Assembly: GCA_963836605.1 (NCBI GenBank)
Contig: CAWIKB010000009.1
Location: 186,001-250,000 of the forward strand
Length of the DNA stretch: 64,000 nt
Direction of reading: 5' to 3'
Source: Bog-473 sp963836605
GTDB taxonomy: Bacteria; Actinomycetota; Acidimicrobiia; Acidimicrobiales; RAAP-2
The translations under genes were made by a program, and so were the position numbers. The notes under the pieces were generated by a model. The model saw only the letters and a list, made by a program, of their open reading frames with translations, had not been told where the DNA came from and ran no database searches. Shown here in pieces: positions 51,705-61,088 of this stretch; the first letter of the stretch is position 1; each line of letters starts with the position of its first letter.

Positions 51705-52855
51705 CAGGGCGGGGGCGCCGGCGTGGATGTTGACCGTACCGCACCGTCACTGTTCCGGATGGCCGCGGCCTCTTCGGTCAGGTCGATGCCGACCGGGCAC
51801 CAGGCGATGCAGCGACCGCACCCCACGCATCCCGAGCTGTCGAATTGGTCCCACCACGTCGACAGCTTGTGGGTGAGCCACTGCCGGTAGCGCGACGAGG
51901 TGGACGACCGCACCGGGCCGCCGTGCAGGTAGGAGTGGTCCAGGTCGAAGCACGAAGCCCACGTGCGCTGTCGCTGAACCTCGCCGCTCAGGTCGGTGGT
52001 GTCGGTCACGTCGCTGCAGAAGCAGGTCGGGCAGACCAGGGTGCAGTTCCCGCACGCCAGGCAGCGCTCGGCCACCTCGTCCCAGCGAGGGTGTTCGAGG
52101 TTGCGGGCCAGCAGCTCGGGGAGCCCCTCGGTCTCGAGACGTCGCTCGATGGCCTCCTCGGCCCCAGCGACGACCTGGTCGCGGGCCTCGAGATCGCCGG
52201 CCGTCGGGTCGGCGAAGGGGACACGGGCGAGGACGTCGGCGCCGCGCTCGGAGCCGACGCGGACCACGAAGCGGTGGCCGCCCTCGTCCTCGAGCTCGGT
52301 CAGGGCCAGGTCGAAGCCGGATTCGGCTCCCGGGCCCGTACCCATGGACGTGCAGAAGCAGGTGGCCGCGGGCGAGCCGCACTCGGCCACCACGAGGAAG
52401 GCGCCGTCCCGCCGCGCCGCGTAGCGCGGGTCGGGGAAGGTTCCCTCCAGCAGGACCCGGTCCAGCACCGCCAGGGCGGTCAGCTCGCAGGGCCGGGCAC
52501 CGACGATCGCCAGGGGGGCCGTCTCCTGTTCGGGCTCGGTCGTGGTGACTCCGTCGTCGTCGATTCTGGACCGCCACACCTCCTGGGTCGGGGGGAAGAA
52601 TTCGGCCTTCCACGATCCCGGGCCAACGGCCCAGGCGAAAACCGCCTCGTCGTCACCCTGCTCCAGGCGGTAGTGGCCGGGAGCCTGTACGTCGTGGATC
52701 CCCGTCGGAAGGTCGGCCACGCCTCGCACCGGCCCCGGCATGATGGCTCCGTCTCGGACCACGGGGCCCTTGGTCTCGTACCCGAGCCCAGCGAGTGTCG
52801 TGAGCAGCGCATCGAGGCCCTGGGTGGAGATGGTCACGACATCGCCGACACGCAT
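51704..52855 (-). CDS. hydB: NiFe hydrogenase subunit beta (4Fe-4S ferredoxin subunit)
   Basis: A 383-residue iron-sulfur protein, first gene of the operon. Two 4Fe-4S motifs close the protein: CLACGNCTLVCPTCFC near residue 265 and CVGCGRCIAWCPVGID near residue 345. The N-terminal domain (GARPCELTALAVLDRVL, CGSPAATCFCTSMG) is as in sulfhydrogenase beta and anaerobic sulfite reductase A. It passes electrons between the FAD subunit and the hydrogenase core. Gene order B-(cNMP)-G-D-A matches hydBGDA of Pyrococcus. Box L lies 35 bp before the ATG at 52855. Confidence 0.92.
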   Translation of the reverse strand: MRVGDVVTISTQGLDALLTTLAGLGYETKGPVVRDGAIMPGPVRGVADLPTGIHDVQAPGHYRLEQGDDEAVFAWAVGPGSWKAEFFPPTQEVWRSRIDDDGVTTTEPEQETAPLAIVGARPCELTALAVLDRVLLEGTFPDPRYAARRDGAFLVVAECGSPAATCFCTSMGTGPGAESGFDLALTELEDEGGHRFVVRVGSERGADVLARVPFADPTAGDLEARDQVVAGAEEAIERRLETEGLPELLARNLEHPRWDEVAERCLACGNCTLVCPTCFCSDVTDTTDLSGEVQRQRTWASCFDLDHSYLHGGPVRSSTSSRYRQWLTHKLSTWWDQFDSSGCVGCGRCIAWCPVGIDLTEEAAAIRNSDGAVRSTSTPAPPP

Positions 52856-52890
52856 AGGAGCAGGCTACGTCCGGATACGGGCCGGCAACA

Positions 52891-52904
52891 GGGCCAGAAG
52901 TCAA
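52891..52904 (-). promoter_or_regulatory. DosR-like box L (toward gene: TTGACTTCTGGCCC)
   Basis: It lies 35 bp before hydB, with the GGCCC half gene-proximal. It is very close to box C of the P-type ATPase (shared TGACTT and TGGCCC). It would put the whole nine-gene hydrogenase operon under the DevR-like regulator. Family knowledge: the group 3b hydrogenase Hyd3 of M. smegmatis is DosR-dependent. Confidence 0.7.
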
Positions 52905-53217
52905 TCCCTGACCTGAGCGTGGTTGATGCCGCCACCCTGTATCTGCCTGGATGAAGGCAGGAGCGAACGACCGAAGAAGCGTTCGTCGCCGTCTCCAGGG
53001 GAGTGGGCGGTGCGATCAGGCCAAAATTCATGAACATCCTGGACCTCGTCGAGGGGACAGCCGTCCGTGGCAGCCTCATAGGGGTTTCGAGGCAGGAGCG
53101 CAGGCTTGAGGCTCCAATTTGAAGCCGGCTTGTTCGAGCGCCTTCGTCGCCGCCGCAGGCTGGACGGCACGTTGATCGCCCCGCGGCATGGCCGGCCCGA
53201 CAGGGGGTCCTACGGGG
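52905..53217. other. Gap without a recognisable gene
   Basis: About 310 bp between the hydrogenase promoter and the end of the ABC exporter ATPase gene. A short reverse-strand reading (QPAAATKALEQAGFKLEP) looks protein-like but is too short to assign. Nothing else is visible. Confidence 0.35.
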
Positions 53218-53967
53218 TCACGAGGTGGCGGGGACGAGCAGACTGGCGGCGCTGGGGGTCCCGCGACCACTTTGGCCAACAATGGCGCCGTCGCGCATCT
53301 CGATGACGCGGTGGGCATGTGCTGCGACGTCAGAGGCATGGGTCACCATGACGATGGTCATCTCCTTGGCGCCGAGCCGATCGAGCAGGGCCAGGAAGCG
53401 ACCAGTCGATGTCGAATCGAGGCTCCCGGTCGGTTCGTCGGCGAGCAGGATCTTGGGCTCGTTCGCCAGCGCCCGCGCGATTGCCACCCTCTGGCGCTCG
53501 CCCCCGGAGAGCTCCGTCGGCAGGCGGTGCTCGCAGCCGCTGAGGTCGACCTCGGCCATGAGTTCACGTGCGCGCACTTTCCGTTGGCGCGCCGACATGT
53601 GCGCACCGAACATCGGGAGCTCCACGTTGGCCAGGGCCGAGAGTTGCGGCAGGAGGTTGTGGAACTGGAAGACCAGCCCAACTTGATACCGGCGGTAGCT
53701 GCTCAGATCTCGCATCTCGGCCAAGTTCTGTCCCGCGACTGTCACCGAGCCCGTGGTTGGGGTGTCGATCGCCGCCAGAAGGTGCAGGAGCGTCGACTTC
53801 CCGCAACCCGAAGGGCCGGTGATGGCCACCGTTTCCCCGTAACGCACCGCCAGGTCGACGCCCGCGAGGGCGTTGACCTGCCCCGGGTAGACACGGGTTG
53901 CGCCTCTCACATTCACGGCGAGCTCACTGTCGGCGGGGTCATTCACAGCTGCGGCGGCGTCATTCAT
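53218..53967 (-). CDS. ABC transporter ATP-binding protein (MacB/LolD type)
   Basis: A 249-residue ABC ATPase. It has Walker A (GPSGCGKST), Q-loop (VGLVFQFHNLLPQLSALANVE), signature LSGGERQRVAIARAL, Walker B (ILLADEPTGSLD) and the His in MVTHASD. The LLPQLSALANVELP segment is typical of the MacB/LolD/FtsE group that pairs with FtsX-like permeases. Its start overlaps the permease gene end by 8 bases, so the two are coupled. The 20-residue C-terminal tail is extra. Confidence 0.9.
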   Translation of the reverse strand: MNDAAAAVNDPADSELAVNVRGATRVYPGQVNALAGVDLAVRYGETVAITGPSGCGKSTLLHLLAAIDTPTTGSVTVAGQNLAEMRDLSSYRRYQVGLVFQFHNLLPQLSALANVELPMFGAHMSARQRKVRARELMAEVDLSGCEHRLPTELSGGERQRVAIARALANEPKILLADEPTGSLDSTSTGRFLALLDRLGAKEMTIVMVTHASDVAAHAHRVIEMRDGAIVGQSGRGTPSAASLLVPATS

Positions 53968-55078
53968 AGCTGAGGGCCTTGAGTGGAGAGAGGAGCGCGG
54001 CGCGGATGGTGGGGTAGAGGGCCCCGATGAACGTCATGACGAGGGCGGTGAAGAGTGCCCTCCAGAATGCTCCCTCGGTGAAGTTGGGGTGCAAAATGCC
54101 CTTGAGGGCCGGGAGTTGGGACAAGGCGGCCGCCACGGCGAAGGACAATCCGACGCCAATGGCCGCACCCACGACAGCGAGGAGCAGGCTTTCGCCGAGC
54201 AGGAGGCCGACGGTCCGCCGCCGGGTCCAGCCGATCGCCCGTAACAGCCCGAATTCGCGAGTTCGCTCGAACAGAGAGAGGAGCATGGTGTTGCCCACGA
54301 TGACGGCACCGATGAGGATGGCCAGCACGGTGCTGCCGTTGACTGCCGCCTCGAGGTACACCAAGTTTCGATCAGCCCTCCCGAATTGGTCCGCCGTGCG
54401 GATCGTCGTCAGCTCCGGTTGTGTGTAATCGACTCTTGCCGCCACGTTGGCCGCTGAGGCACCGGGGGTGACCTTGACGAAGGCCAGGGTGACGATCCCG
54501 GGAACCCGGTTGTAGCCCTGGATGGCCGGAAGCGGGAACATCGCGCCTGAATCCCCGAAAGAATTACCGGTCGAGTAGATGCCCACCACAGTGTTCCACG
54601 TCCCATTCGCCTTGAATCGGTCGCCGTCGTGCAGTCCAAAATTGGACGCCGCCCTCCATCCGAGCATCACCTCGTGGGAGGCCGCCGGTGCGTACTGATG
54701 TCCCCGCACGACCTTCACGCCGAAGGCGGCAAGTTGGCCGGGATTGATCCCGATCTCAATGAACACCGGGTTGTTGGCATTGAGGTGCTCCGTCTCGACC
54801 AGCACACCGACCACACTGGCCACACCGGGTGTGCGGCTGATACGGGTCAGCTCTTGACGGTCGATGGTGCTCGTCAACGTGTCTGAGGCTCCTTTCTGGA
54901 CGACGGTGAAGTCCGCCTTGCCGACCGAGATGATCGCCGCGGCCGACTGCTCGAGCCCACTGCTCGTCACGTCAAGGGCGACAACTGCCATGACGGCAAT
55001 GGCGACGGCGAAGGCCAGGCCGACGGACCGAGCCTTCTTCTTCCACAGATTGCGGAGAATGAGGTCGAAGAAGGTCAT
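53960..55078 (-). CDS. ABC transporter permease (FtsX/MacB-like)
   Basis: A 372-residue permease. One membrane segment near the N-terminus (RSVGLAFAVAIAVMAVVALDV) is followed by a large extracellular domain of about 200 residues, then three membrane segments (VLAILIGAVIVGNTMLLS, LLLAVVGAAIGVGLSF, ALFTALVMTFIGALYP). ERTREFGLLRAIGWTRR is the coupling-helix motif of FtsX permeases. With the ATPase it forms a mechanotransmission-type exporter or lipoprotein/antibiotic transporter. The 255-bp leader upstream has two half-matches to the DosR-like box in the wrong orientation. Confidence 0.88.
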   Translation of the reverse strand: MTFFDLILRNLWKKKARSVGLAFAVAIAVMAVVALDVTSSGLEQSAAAIISVGKADFTVVQKGASDTLTSTIDRQELTRISRTPGVASVVGVLVETEHLNANNPVFIEIGINPGQLAAFGVKVVRGHQYAPAASHEVMLGWRAASNFGLHDGDRFKANGTWNTVVGIYSTGNSFGDSGAMFPLPAIQGYNRVPGIVTLAFVKVTPGASAANVAARVDYTQPELTTIRTADQFGRADRNLVYLEAAVNGSTVLAILIGAVIVGNTMLLSLFERTREFGLLRAIGWTRRRTVGLLLGESLLLAVVGAAIGVGLSFAVAAALSQLPALKGILHPNFTEGAFWRALFTALVMTFIGALYPTIRAALLSPLKALSYE

Positions 55079-55333
55079 CAGAGTGCTTCTGAATGCGCCT
55101 GCACGCCGTCGTTCCCGGTCGGCCCGCGTCTTCTCACGACGGCGCGACCGGATCTCGGACGAAGGCAGCTGTGGCGACAGCGGGAAGACCGTTCCGATCC
55201 GTGTCGCGTGCCGTCGCCTTCATTTTGGGACCTTTCCATAGGGCGTCGCCTCCCATTGTCCACCAGTTGGCCCGGGCGCCCTAGGGACCTTGGACCTGAA
55301 TTCCCAGGTGGGCTGGGTTGGGCGCTCGACCTT

Positions 55334-57789
55334 TCAAGACCCTCGGCCGCCTCCGAGCTCCAATTGCCGGCGTTGGCCAGGGTGGAGCTCTACCACCTCA
55401 CCGGCCAGTCCGACCCTGACGGCGCCCTCGCCCCATTTCTCGACCTCCACGCTGAACTGACCATCGACCACGGTGAGGTTCAACCATCGCGTGCGGTACC
55501 GAATGTCCAACGTGAGGCTGCGAACCTCCGTGGGTAGGAGCGGGTTGAACCAGATGGCATCGTCGCGAGTCTCGATGCCCAGGTAGCAGCGCTGGAGAAG
55601 GTCCACCGTGCCGGCCATGGCGCCGAGGTGGATTCCTTCGGCGGTGGTGCCACCCTGACCGCCATCGAGGTCGCTGTGCAGCGCGTCTTCGAAGAACTCC
55701 CACGAACGCTCGCGATCGGAACGGGCCAGCACCCAGCTGTGCACCACCCGGCTGAGGGTCGATCCGTGGGACGTCCGTTGCAGGTAGTAGTCGATGGTCC
55801 GCGGGATGGAGTCGGGGTCGAAGCCGTAGCCCAGCCGTTCGAGGATCGCTCCGAGCTCGTCGGAGGAGAGGAGGAAGAAGAGCATGAGAACGTCGGCCTG
55901 CTTCGATGCCTTGTAGGCGTTGGGGGTGTCGTTCTCGCCCTCGAGGATGCGGTCGAGACGTGAGATGTCGCCGTAGCGCTCCCGGTAGGCGTCCCAGTCC
56001 AGCTCGGCGAGGTCGTCGTAACCCTCGAACTGGCTGATCACCCCGTCACCGTGGAACACAACACGCATCTTTCGACTGACGTCATCCCAACGCGCGAGCT
56101 CGGTCTCATCCAGTGACAGTCCTTCGCGTAGTTCACTGGGCGCGGTTCCGGCAAGACCTCCACGAGCTCGAGCGCACGACAGAGCACCCAGACCGCCATG
56201 AGGTTGGTGTAGGCGTTGTTGTCGAGGCCGGGGGAGGGCGCTCCGACGTAGCCGTCGTGGTACTCATCGGGACCCATCACGCCGTCGATCTCGTAGCGAT
56301 CCAGCTCCGGATTGTACCGGGCGATACTGGCCCAGAAGCGAGCGATCTCGAAGATCATCTCTGCCCCGTAGTTGACCATGAAGTCGATGTCCCCGGTCGC
56401 CTGGTAGTACTGCCACACGTTGTAGGCGATCGCCGCGTTTATGTGCCGCTGCAGGTGTGACGCATCGGGTAGCCATCGACCCGACAGCGGGTTGAGGTGG
56501 AGGACCTGCGCCTCCTCCCGTCCGTTGCTGCCACTCTGCCACGGGAACATCGCGCCGCGTAGACCGGCCTGTCGGGCCGCCCAGCGGGCTTCGGGCAACC
56601 GCCGGCTGCGATACAGGAGCAGCGATCGCACCAGCTCGGGCAGGTGGCGGCTGAGGTACGGAAAGATGAACAGCTCGTCCCAGAAGACGTGACCACGGTA
56701 GGCCTCGCCATGAAGGCCGCGGGCGGGTACGCCGACGTCGAGATCGAGGGTGTTGCGCGAGGTCGTCTGGAGCAGGTGGAAGATGTGGAGGTGCAGGGCA
56801 AGTTGCGTGGTGCCGTCATCGGCCTCCATCTCGAGGGAGAATCGCTTCCAGAGGCCATCCCATTCGTTCGTGTGGGCATGGAGGAGCTCGTTGAAACTGC
56901 CGACGCGTCCACTCCATGCGCAGGCTTCAGTCAGCGGCTCGCTGATCGAGTTGTCCTTCGAAGTGAACAGCGTGACGACCTTCTCGATATCGATCGACTC
57001 GGAGGAGTCGATGTCCACGGAAAGCTCGTCGGCGATGCAGCCGGGCTCTTCCCGCACTTCGCGTTCGGGGACCACGGGCACACCGGCGCGCGCCATTCGT
57101 GTTCTGGCGGTTTCGGCAATCTCGACGCCCGACTGGCTGGTCCGCGCCGAGAGGGCAATGGCCTGGTGGTTGACGGTCTCCACGCTGACGTCAACGAGAT
57201 GGTGCTCGTCGAAATGGCTGTAGCGGGCGACACCGGCGTTGATGATCCGGCCGTCGAGAGCCGAACGGACTGTGAGCCGTCCCGACCAATTCTCGGCCTT
57301 GATCCTGGTCTGGAGGCCGGCGGCATGCGGGTCGGCCATGCTCACGAAGCGAAGCTGATCGACCCGCGTCACGCGCCCACAGGTATCTCGCACCCGCACC
57401 ATTCGATGCAGCGTCGCCCGGCGGAGGTCGAGCTCCTGGGAATAGTCGAGAATGTCGCCGTCATTGAGATCGAACCAGGCCCCACCATCGATGCGGAAGG
57501 TGAGCGCGAGCCAATTGGGAGCGTTGACGATGCTCTCGTTCTCGACCGTGCGCCCGGCTAGCCGCGTGGCGCGCCGGTTGTACAAGCCAGCGATGTAGGT
57601 CCCGGGATAATGGGTACCATCGGCTACGCGCTCGGGTGCCGCCCCACGAGTGGCGAAATAGCCATTCCCCAGCGTGCAGAGGCTCTCGCGCACCGCTTCC
57701 CGGGCCGGATCGAACCCGTCGTACCGCAGCGTCCATTCATCTCGTCCCACCGCATCGCCGCTCATCGTCCCGGCGGGTCCGCTGCTCAC
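55334..57789 (-). CDS. GH65 family glycoside phosphorylase/hydrolase, with a frameshift
   Basis: An enzyme of about 817 residues that phosphorolyses maltose, trehalose, kojibiose or similar disaccharides. ESLCTLGNGYFATRGAAPE is the N-terminal start. HGEAYRGHVFWDELFIFPYLS and the catalytic MGPDEYHDGY (Glu as general acid) mark the barrel. KQADVLMLFFL and TSHGSTLS form the phosphate-binding end. The frame breaks near 56141-56152, where one base seems missing. Shifting restores ELREGLSLDETELARWDDVSRK before MRVVFHGDGVISQFEGY. Uncorrected, it reads as two parts (56038-57789 and 55334-56068). GTG 57789 overlaps the beta-phosphoglucomutase stop. In M. tuberculosis, DosR-regulon Rv2006 joins HAD and GH65 parts in one protein. 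Confidence 0.87.
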
Positions 57790-58589
57790 CGGACTTGCTT
57801 TGTCGCTGCGCTGAGCGAGAGGTCGGAAAGATCCTTCACCACCACGTCAGCGCCCTTCTGGCGAAGGGCGTCGGCGTGCGAGATTCGATCAACCCCGACG
57901 ACGAAGCAGAACCCGCCCCGGCGGCCCGCCTCGACCCCGGCTAGCGCATCCTCCACGACCGCCGCACGAGACGGAGCGACTTCGAGGTTGCGCGCTGCGG
58001 CCAGAAAGATGGCGGGGTCGGGCTTGCCTGGCAACTCGAGGGCTTCGGCGTCGACGCCGTCCACAATGGTGTCGAAGAGATCCGTGATTCCCGCCGCCGC
58101 CAGTATCGCCTTGGCATGCCGGCTCGACGAGATCAAGGCGGTGCGGATCCCCTGCGAACGCAACGCACGAATGAGCGAATCGGTCGACTCGAAGACGGTC
58201 ACCCCTTCCCTGGCCACAACTCCCTCGAACAATTGGTCCTTGAGGTTCCCGATGGCGCAGATGGTGTCGTACCCCGGCGCGTCCGTGGGCAGGCCGCGGT
58301 CCAGGTCGATCCGGCGGGAGGAGAGGAAGCTCGCCACACCGTCATAGCGGGGCTTGCCGTCGACATAGCGGAGATAATCCTCTTCATCGAACAACCCGAG
58401 GGCATCGCCGGTGTGTCCCGCCCGGGCGCGAAGAAAATCGTCAAAGACCAGTTTCCAGCAGCGATCGTGGACCGTGGCGGTGTCGGTGACCACGCCGTCC
58501 ATATCGAAGATGACCGCGTCGAGCCGCTCTGTGGGGAGGGTGAACTTCGGTGTCGCCACGTGACCCTCGTGCTGATCTCCGGACGTCAT
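57786..58589 (-). CDS. pgmB: HAD hydrolase, beta-phosphoglucomutase family
   Basis: A 267-residue HAD protein. The nucleophile motif is FDMDGVVTDTATVHDRCW near residue 30. ALISSSRHAKAIL is motif II, LPGKPDPAIFLAAA gives the Lys of motif III, and VVEDALAGVEAGRRGGF is motif IV. The family converts beta-glucose 1-phosphate, the product of inverting GH65 phosphorylases, to glucose 6-phosphate. This fits its coupling with the GH65 gene (4-base overlap). The ATG at 58589 starts a 25-residue N-terminal tail; the upstream open frame is not supported. Box O lies 241 bp upstream. Confidence 0.88.
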   Translation of the reverse strand: MTSGDQHEGHVATPKFTLPTERLDAVIFDMDGVVTDTATVHDRCWKLVFDDFLRARAGHTGDALGLFDEEDYLRYVDGKPRYDGVASFLSSRRIDLDRGLPTDAPGYDTICAIGNLKDQLFEGVVAREGVTVFESTDSLIRALRSQGIRTALISSSRHAKAILAAAGITDLFDTIVDGVDAEALELPGKPDPAIFLAAARNLEVAPSRAAVVEDALAGVEAGRRGGFCFVVGVDRISHADALRQKGADVVVKDLSDLSLSAATKQVR

Positions 58590-58829
58590 GTCCGTCGGTT
58601 GATCATCGGTGACGCAGCGTGGCCAGACCGGGCGTGGCGCGGGCCCAGGTGCAGGACGCACGTGGTGGCCGCTGAGTTCCAGCCGCCCTTGGGGCGAGCG
58701 GGGCGGACCTCTTCTCCGGGGCCACTGGAGAGTCAACCTCGTCGACGGCGGGCTCGCCGTGGTGCGCGGTTAGATGGTGGATGGTGATTCCCATGGATCG
58801 ATTGTCATGTCAGCCGGTATGACCGTACA

Positions 58830-58843
58830 GGGCCGATGGTCCT
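58830..58843 (-). promoter_or_regulatory. DosR-like box O (toward gene: AGGACCATCGGCCC)
   Basis: The GGCCC half is oriented to the pgmB-GH65 operon; 11 of 14 bases match. The distance to the start codon (241 bp) is longer than for other boxes, so a long leader or an upstream start is required. The divergent CHAD gene starts at 59061. Confidence 0.5.
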
Positions 58844-59060
58844 GACTTGGCTGGTGGTCCCGGCCGGCGAACCGGCTCATCATGGGTCGGCGGCGTCTCC
58901 CCAGCGTCCGTGGTCGGGCCGACGGGCACGGATCCGGTGCCGCGGGGGACACTGATGTTCACGATCCAATTGCCGTACCATCGCCCTTGGGACGTGATGG
59001 GAGGGTGTGAGTTGCACCGACGGGAAAAAGAGGCAGACGGCTGTGGGGCGAGGTGAATCA

Positions 59061-60611
59061 GTGACGTCTGTGGAACCCGCCCGGGGATCCCTCGAGCGTG
59101 AGGTCAAGTTCGAGGCGGATCTTGCCTTTGTGCTCCCCGATTTGGGCGAGGTGGTCGGACAGATCGTACGGGAACGTGACCTGGATATATGCACCGCCTA
59201 TTTCGACACGGCAGGGTTCCGGTTGTGGCGTCGCGGCATCACGCTCCGTCATCGCACGGGCGAAGAGTCCGGAACCGGGATCTGGACGGTGAAGCTTCCC
59301 GCCCACGGTGACGGGCCCACTCTCGATCGGACCGAACTGACCTGGATGGACCGGCGGGAGTCATTGCCCGAGGAGGTGACCAGCCTGCTCCGGGGCATCA
59401 CCCGGAGCTCGCCGCTCCGCGAGATCGTCGAGCTGGTCACGAGGAGGCGGAGGCTCTCTCTCCATGATTCGGCGGGGATGCCGCTCGCGGAACTCGACGA
59501 CGACACCGTCACCGTCAGAGGCGGCGCTCGTGACGGTGTCCGCTTTCGCCAGATTGAGCTTGAGCTCGGGCCCGGGGGGGACGCTTTGGTCGGACCTGTT
59601 CGCAAGCGGCTCTCGCACGCCGGTGCCCGTCCCGGCGGCGGACAGAAGCTGGCCAAGGCTGTGGATCTCCCGGCGCAGGAGTCCGAAGTTCCAGGTCATG
59701 GCCACATGGGAGCCTCAGTGGGGGACCTGGTTCGGACGAGCATCGCAGCGGCCTTGGACCGGCTCCTCGACCATGACTACGCCCTACGGATCGATCCCTC
59801 GGACCCTTCGATCGAGGGGGTCCATCAGGCCCGCGTCGCCACGCGTCGGCTCCGTTCGGATTTGAAGTTGTTCCGCTCGCTGCTCGATCCCGATTGGGTG
59901 TCCCACGTTCGCACCGAGCTCAAGCGGCTGGGAGAGATCCTCGGGAACGTGCGAGACGCTGATGTCCTCGCCATGATGCTCGGCGGCGAAGGCGACAGCT
60001 CCCCGTTCGAGGCCGAAGGCCGGCGTGCGCTGTGGGCAAGGCTCACCGAACAGCGACGGTCCGACTGTGCAGAGCTGGCCGGCGTCCTCGCCGGCCACCG
60101 CTACCTGACCCTGCTCGATCAGCTCGAGGCAGCCGCGCAGCGGCGTCCCTTCGGGGAGAGCACACGTGGCGACGGCGCATGGGCGCCACCATCGCTCGCC
60201 AGCCGCCCCGCGACGAGCGTTCTGCCCGCGCTGGTGAGGCACCGCTGGCGTTCGCTACGACGAGAGGTGCGGAAGGCCGGCCGTCACCCCACTGACCCTG
60301 AGCTGCACGCGATGCGTATCCGGGCCAAGGAACTGCGGTATGCGGCGGAGTTGGCGGCGCCGGTCTTCGGCAATCCAGCTCGGCGCACAGCTGTTGCGGC
60401 CGAGCAGGTCCAAAATGTGCTGGGGGACCACCACGACGCGGTGACTGCTGAGACCTGGCTTCGCCGGCAGGCGATGGAGGGCACGCCGGCGGCAAGCTAC
60501 TCTGCCGGGCGACTTGCGGCCGAACAGACGCGCGTGCAGCGGAGATTGCGGCGCCGGTGGCGATCGGTCTTTCGCGATCTGGACCGGAAGAAGTGCCGGC
60601 GTTGGTTCTGA
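59061..60611 (+). CDS. CYTH and CHAD domain-containing protein
   Basis: A 516-residue two-domain protein. The CYTH domain (residues about 8-200) starts with the E-x-E-x-K motif in LEREVKFEAD and has CTAYFDTAGFRLWRRGITLRHR, then WTVKLPAHG. The CHAD helical domain follows with IEGVHQARVATRRLRSDLKLFRSLL and HAMRIRAKELRYAAEL, whose His/Arg/Lys bind polyphosphate. Such proteins bind or hydrolyse inorganic polyphosphate or triphosphate, a stress-storage polymer. GTG 59061 after GAGGTGA is the preferred start; one at 59007 is possible. Confidence 0.88.
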   Translation: MTSVEPARGSLEREVKFEADLAFVLPDLGEVVGQIVRERDLDICTAYFDTAGFRLWRRGITLRHRTGEESGTGIWTVKLPAHGDGPTLDRTELTWMDRRESLPEEVTSLLRGITRSSPLREIVELVTRRRRLSLHDSAGMPLAELDDDTVTVRGGARDGVRFRQIELELGPGGDALVGPVRKRLSHAGARPGGGQKLAKAVDLPAQESEVPGHGHMGASVGDLVRTSIAAALDRLLDHDYALRIDPSDPSIEGVHQARVATRRLRSDLKLFRSLLDPDWVSHVRTELKRLGEILGNVRDADVLAMMLGGEGDSSPFEAEGRRALWARLTEQRRSDCAELAGVLAGHRYLTLLDQLEAAAQRRPFGESTRGDGAWAPPSLASRPATSVLPALVRHRWRSLRREVRKAGRHPTDPELHAMRIRAKELRYAAELAAPVFGNPARRTAVAAEQVQNVLGDHHDAVTAETWLRRQAMEGTPAASYSAGRLAAEQTRVQRRLRRRWRSVFRDLDRKKCRRWF

Positions 60612-60646
60612 ATTCCGGGCGGTTTTCCAAGGGGGACCTCCGGATC

Positions 60647-60660
60647 GGGACCTTTGGCCC
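60647..60660 (+). promoter_or_regulatory. DosR-like box P (GGGACCTTTGGCCC), best match to consensus
   Basis: All 14 bases match the consensus derived from this window. It lies 49 bp before the small gene at 60710, which has an AGGAGGTG ribosome site. Confidence 0.8.
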
Positions 60661-60709
60661 TGCCCCCTGGCCCGCCGCCGCCGTACGGTCGTACCAGGAG
60701 GTGGGTGAG

Positions 60710-61003
60710 GTGAACATGGAGATGGCACTTGCCGGGTCCGTCCAGGAATGGACCAGGCGTCATTGTCCCGAGGATCCGCGGGCCGCGGCAGGCGCCGTGG
60801 CGGTGGCTTTGAACAGCTATGTCGGCGGTGCGTCAATGGCCGAGGCCTGTGAACAGGCCCATGTCTTCGTTGGGAGCTGGGTCCGTCACCCATCCCATAA
60901 GGTGGCGCCACGAGGCAAGCACCTTCAGCTGGCTATCTGCGACGATGAGATACGCAGCCTGGAGCGGCGCTTGCGCGAGGTCAGAGAGCTCACGGAGGGC
61001 TAG
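60710..61003 (+). CDS. Small hypothetical protein of the putative DosR-like regulon
   Basis: A 97-residue protein with a strong AGGAGGTG ribosome site before GTG 60710 and the best DosR-like box upstream. It has WTRRHCPEDPRAAAGAVAVALNSYVGGASMAEACEQA, then FVGSWVRHPSHK and a final charged helix (DDEIRSLERRLREVREL). It is soluble and mostly helical. I do not recognise a family. It is expected to be strongly induced under the same conditions as the hydrogenase and the USPs. Confidence 0.72.
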   Translation: MNMEMALAGSVQEWTRRHCPEDPRAAAGAVAVALNSYVGGASMAEACEQAHVFVGSWVRHPSHKVAPRGKHLQLAICDDEIRSLERRLREVRELTEG

Positions 61004-61088
61004 AGCGTCCGCCGTGGTGAAGGAGGCCTTGGGAATGCCCCGGAGAACCTCGGGCGACGAAACGCAGCGACCAGAGTTCCCGGAAGGT

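Noticed and set aside
55227..55297. Two partial boxes, GGGACCTTTCCATA and GGGACCTTGGACCT
   Set aside because: One half-site is missing in each and the orientation is opposite to the only downstream gene (the ABC permease), against the rule kept by all strong sites.
57610..58347. A 245-codon plus-strand open frame
   Set aside because: It is antisense to the GH65 and pgmB genes; composition is typical of a shadow frame in GC-rich DNA.
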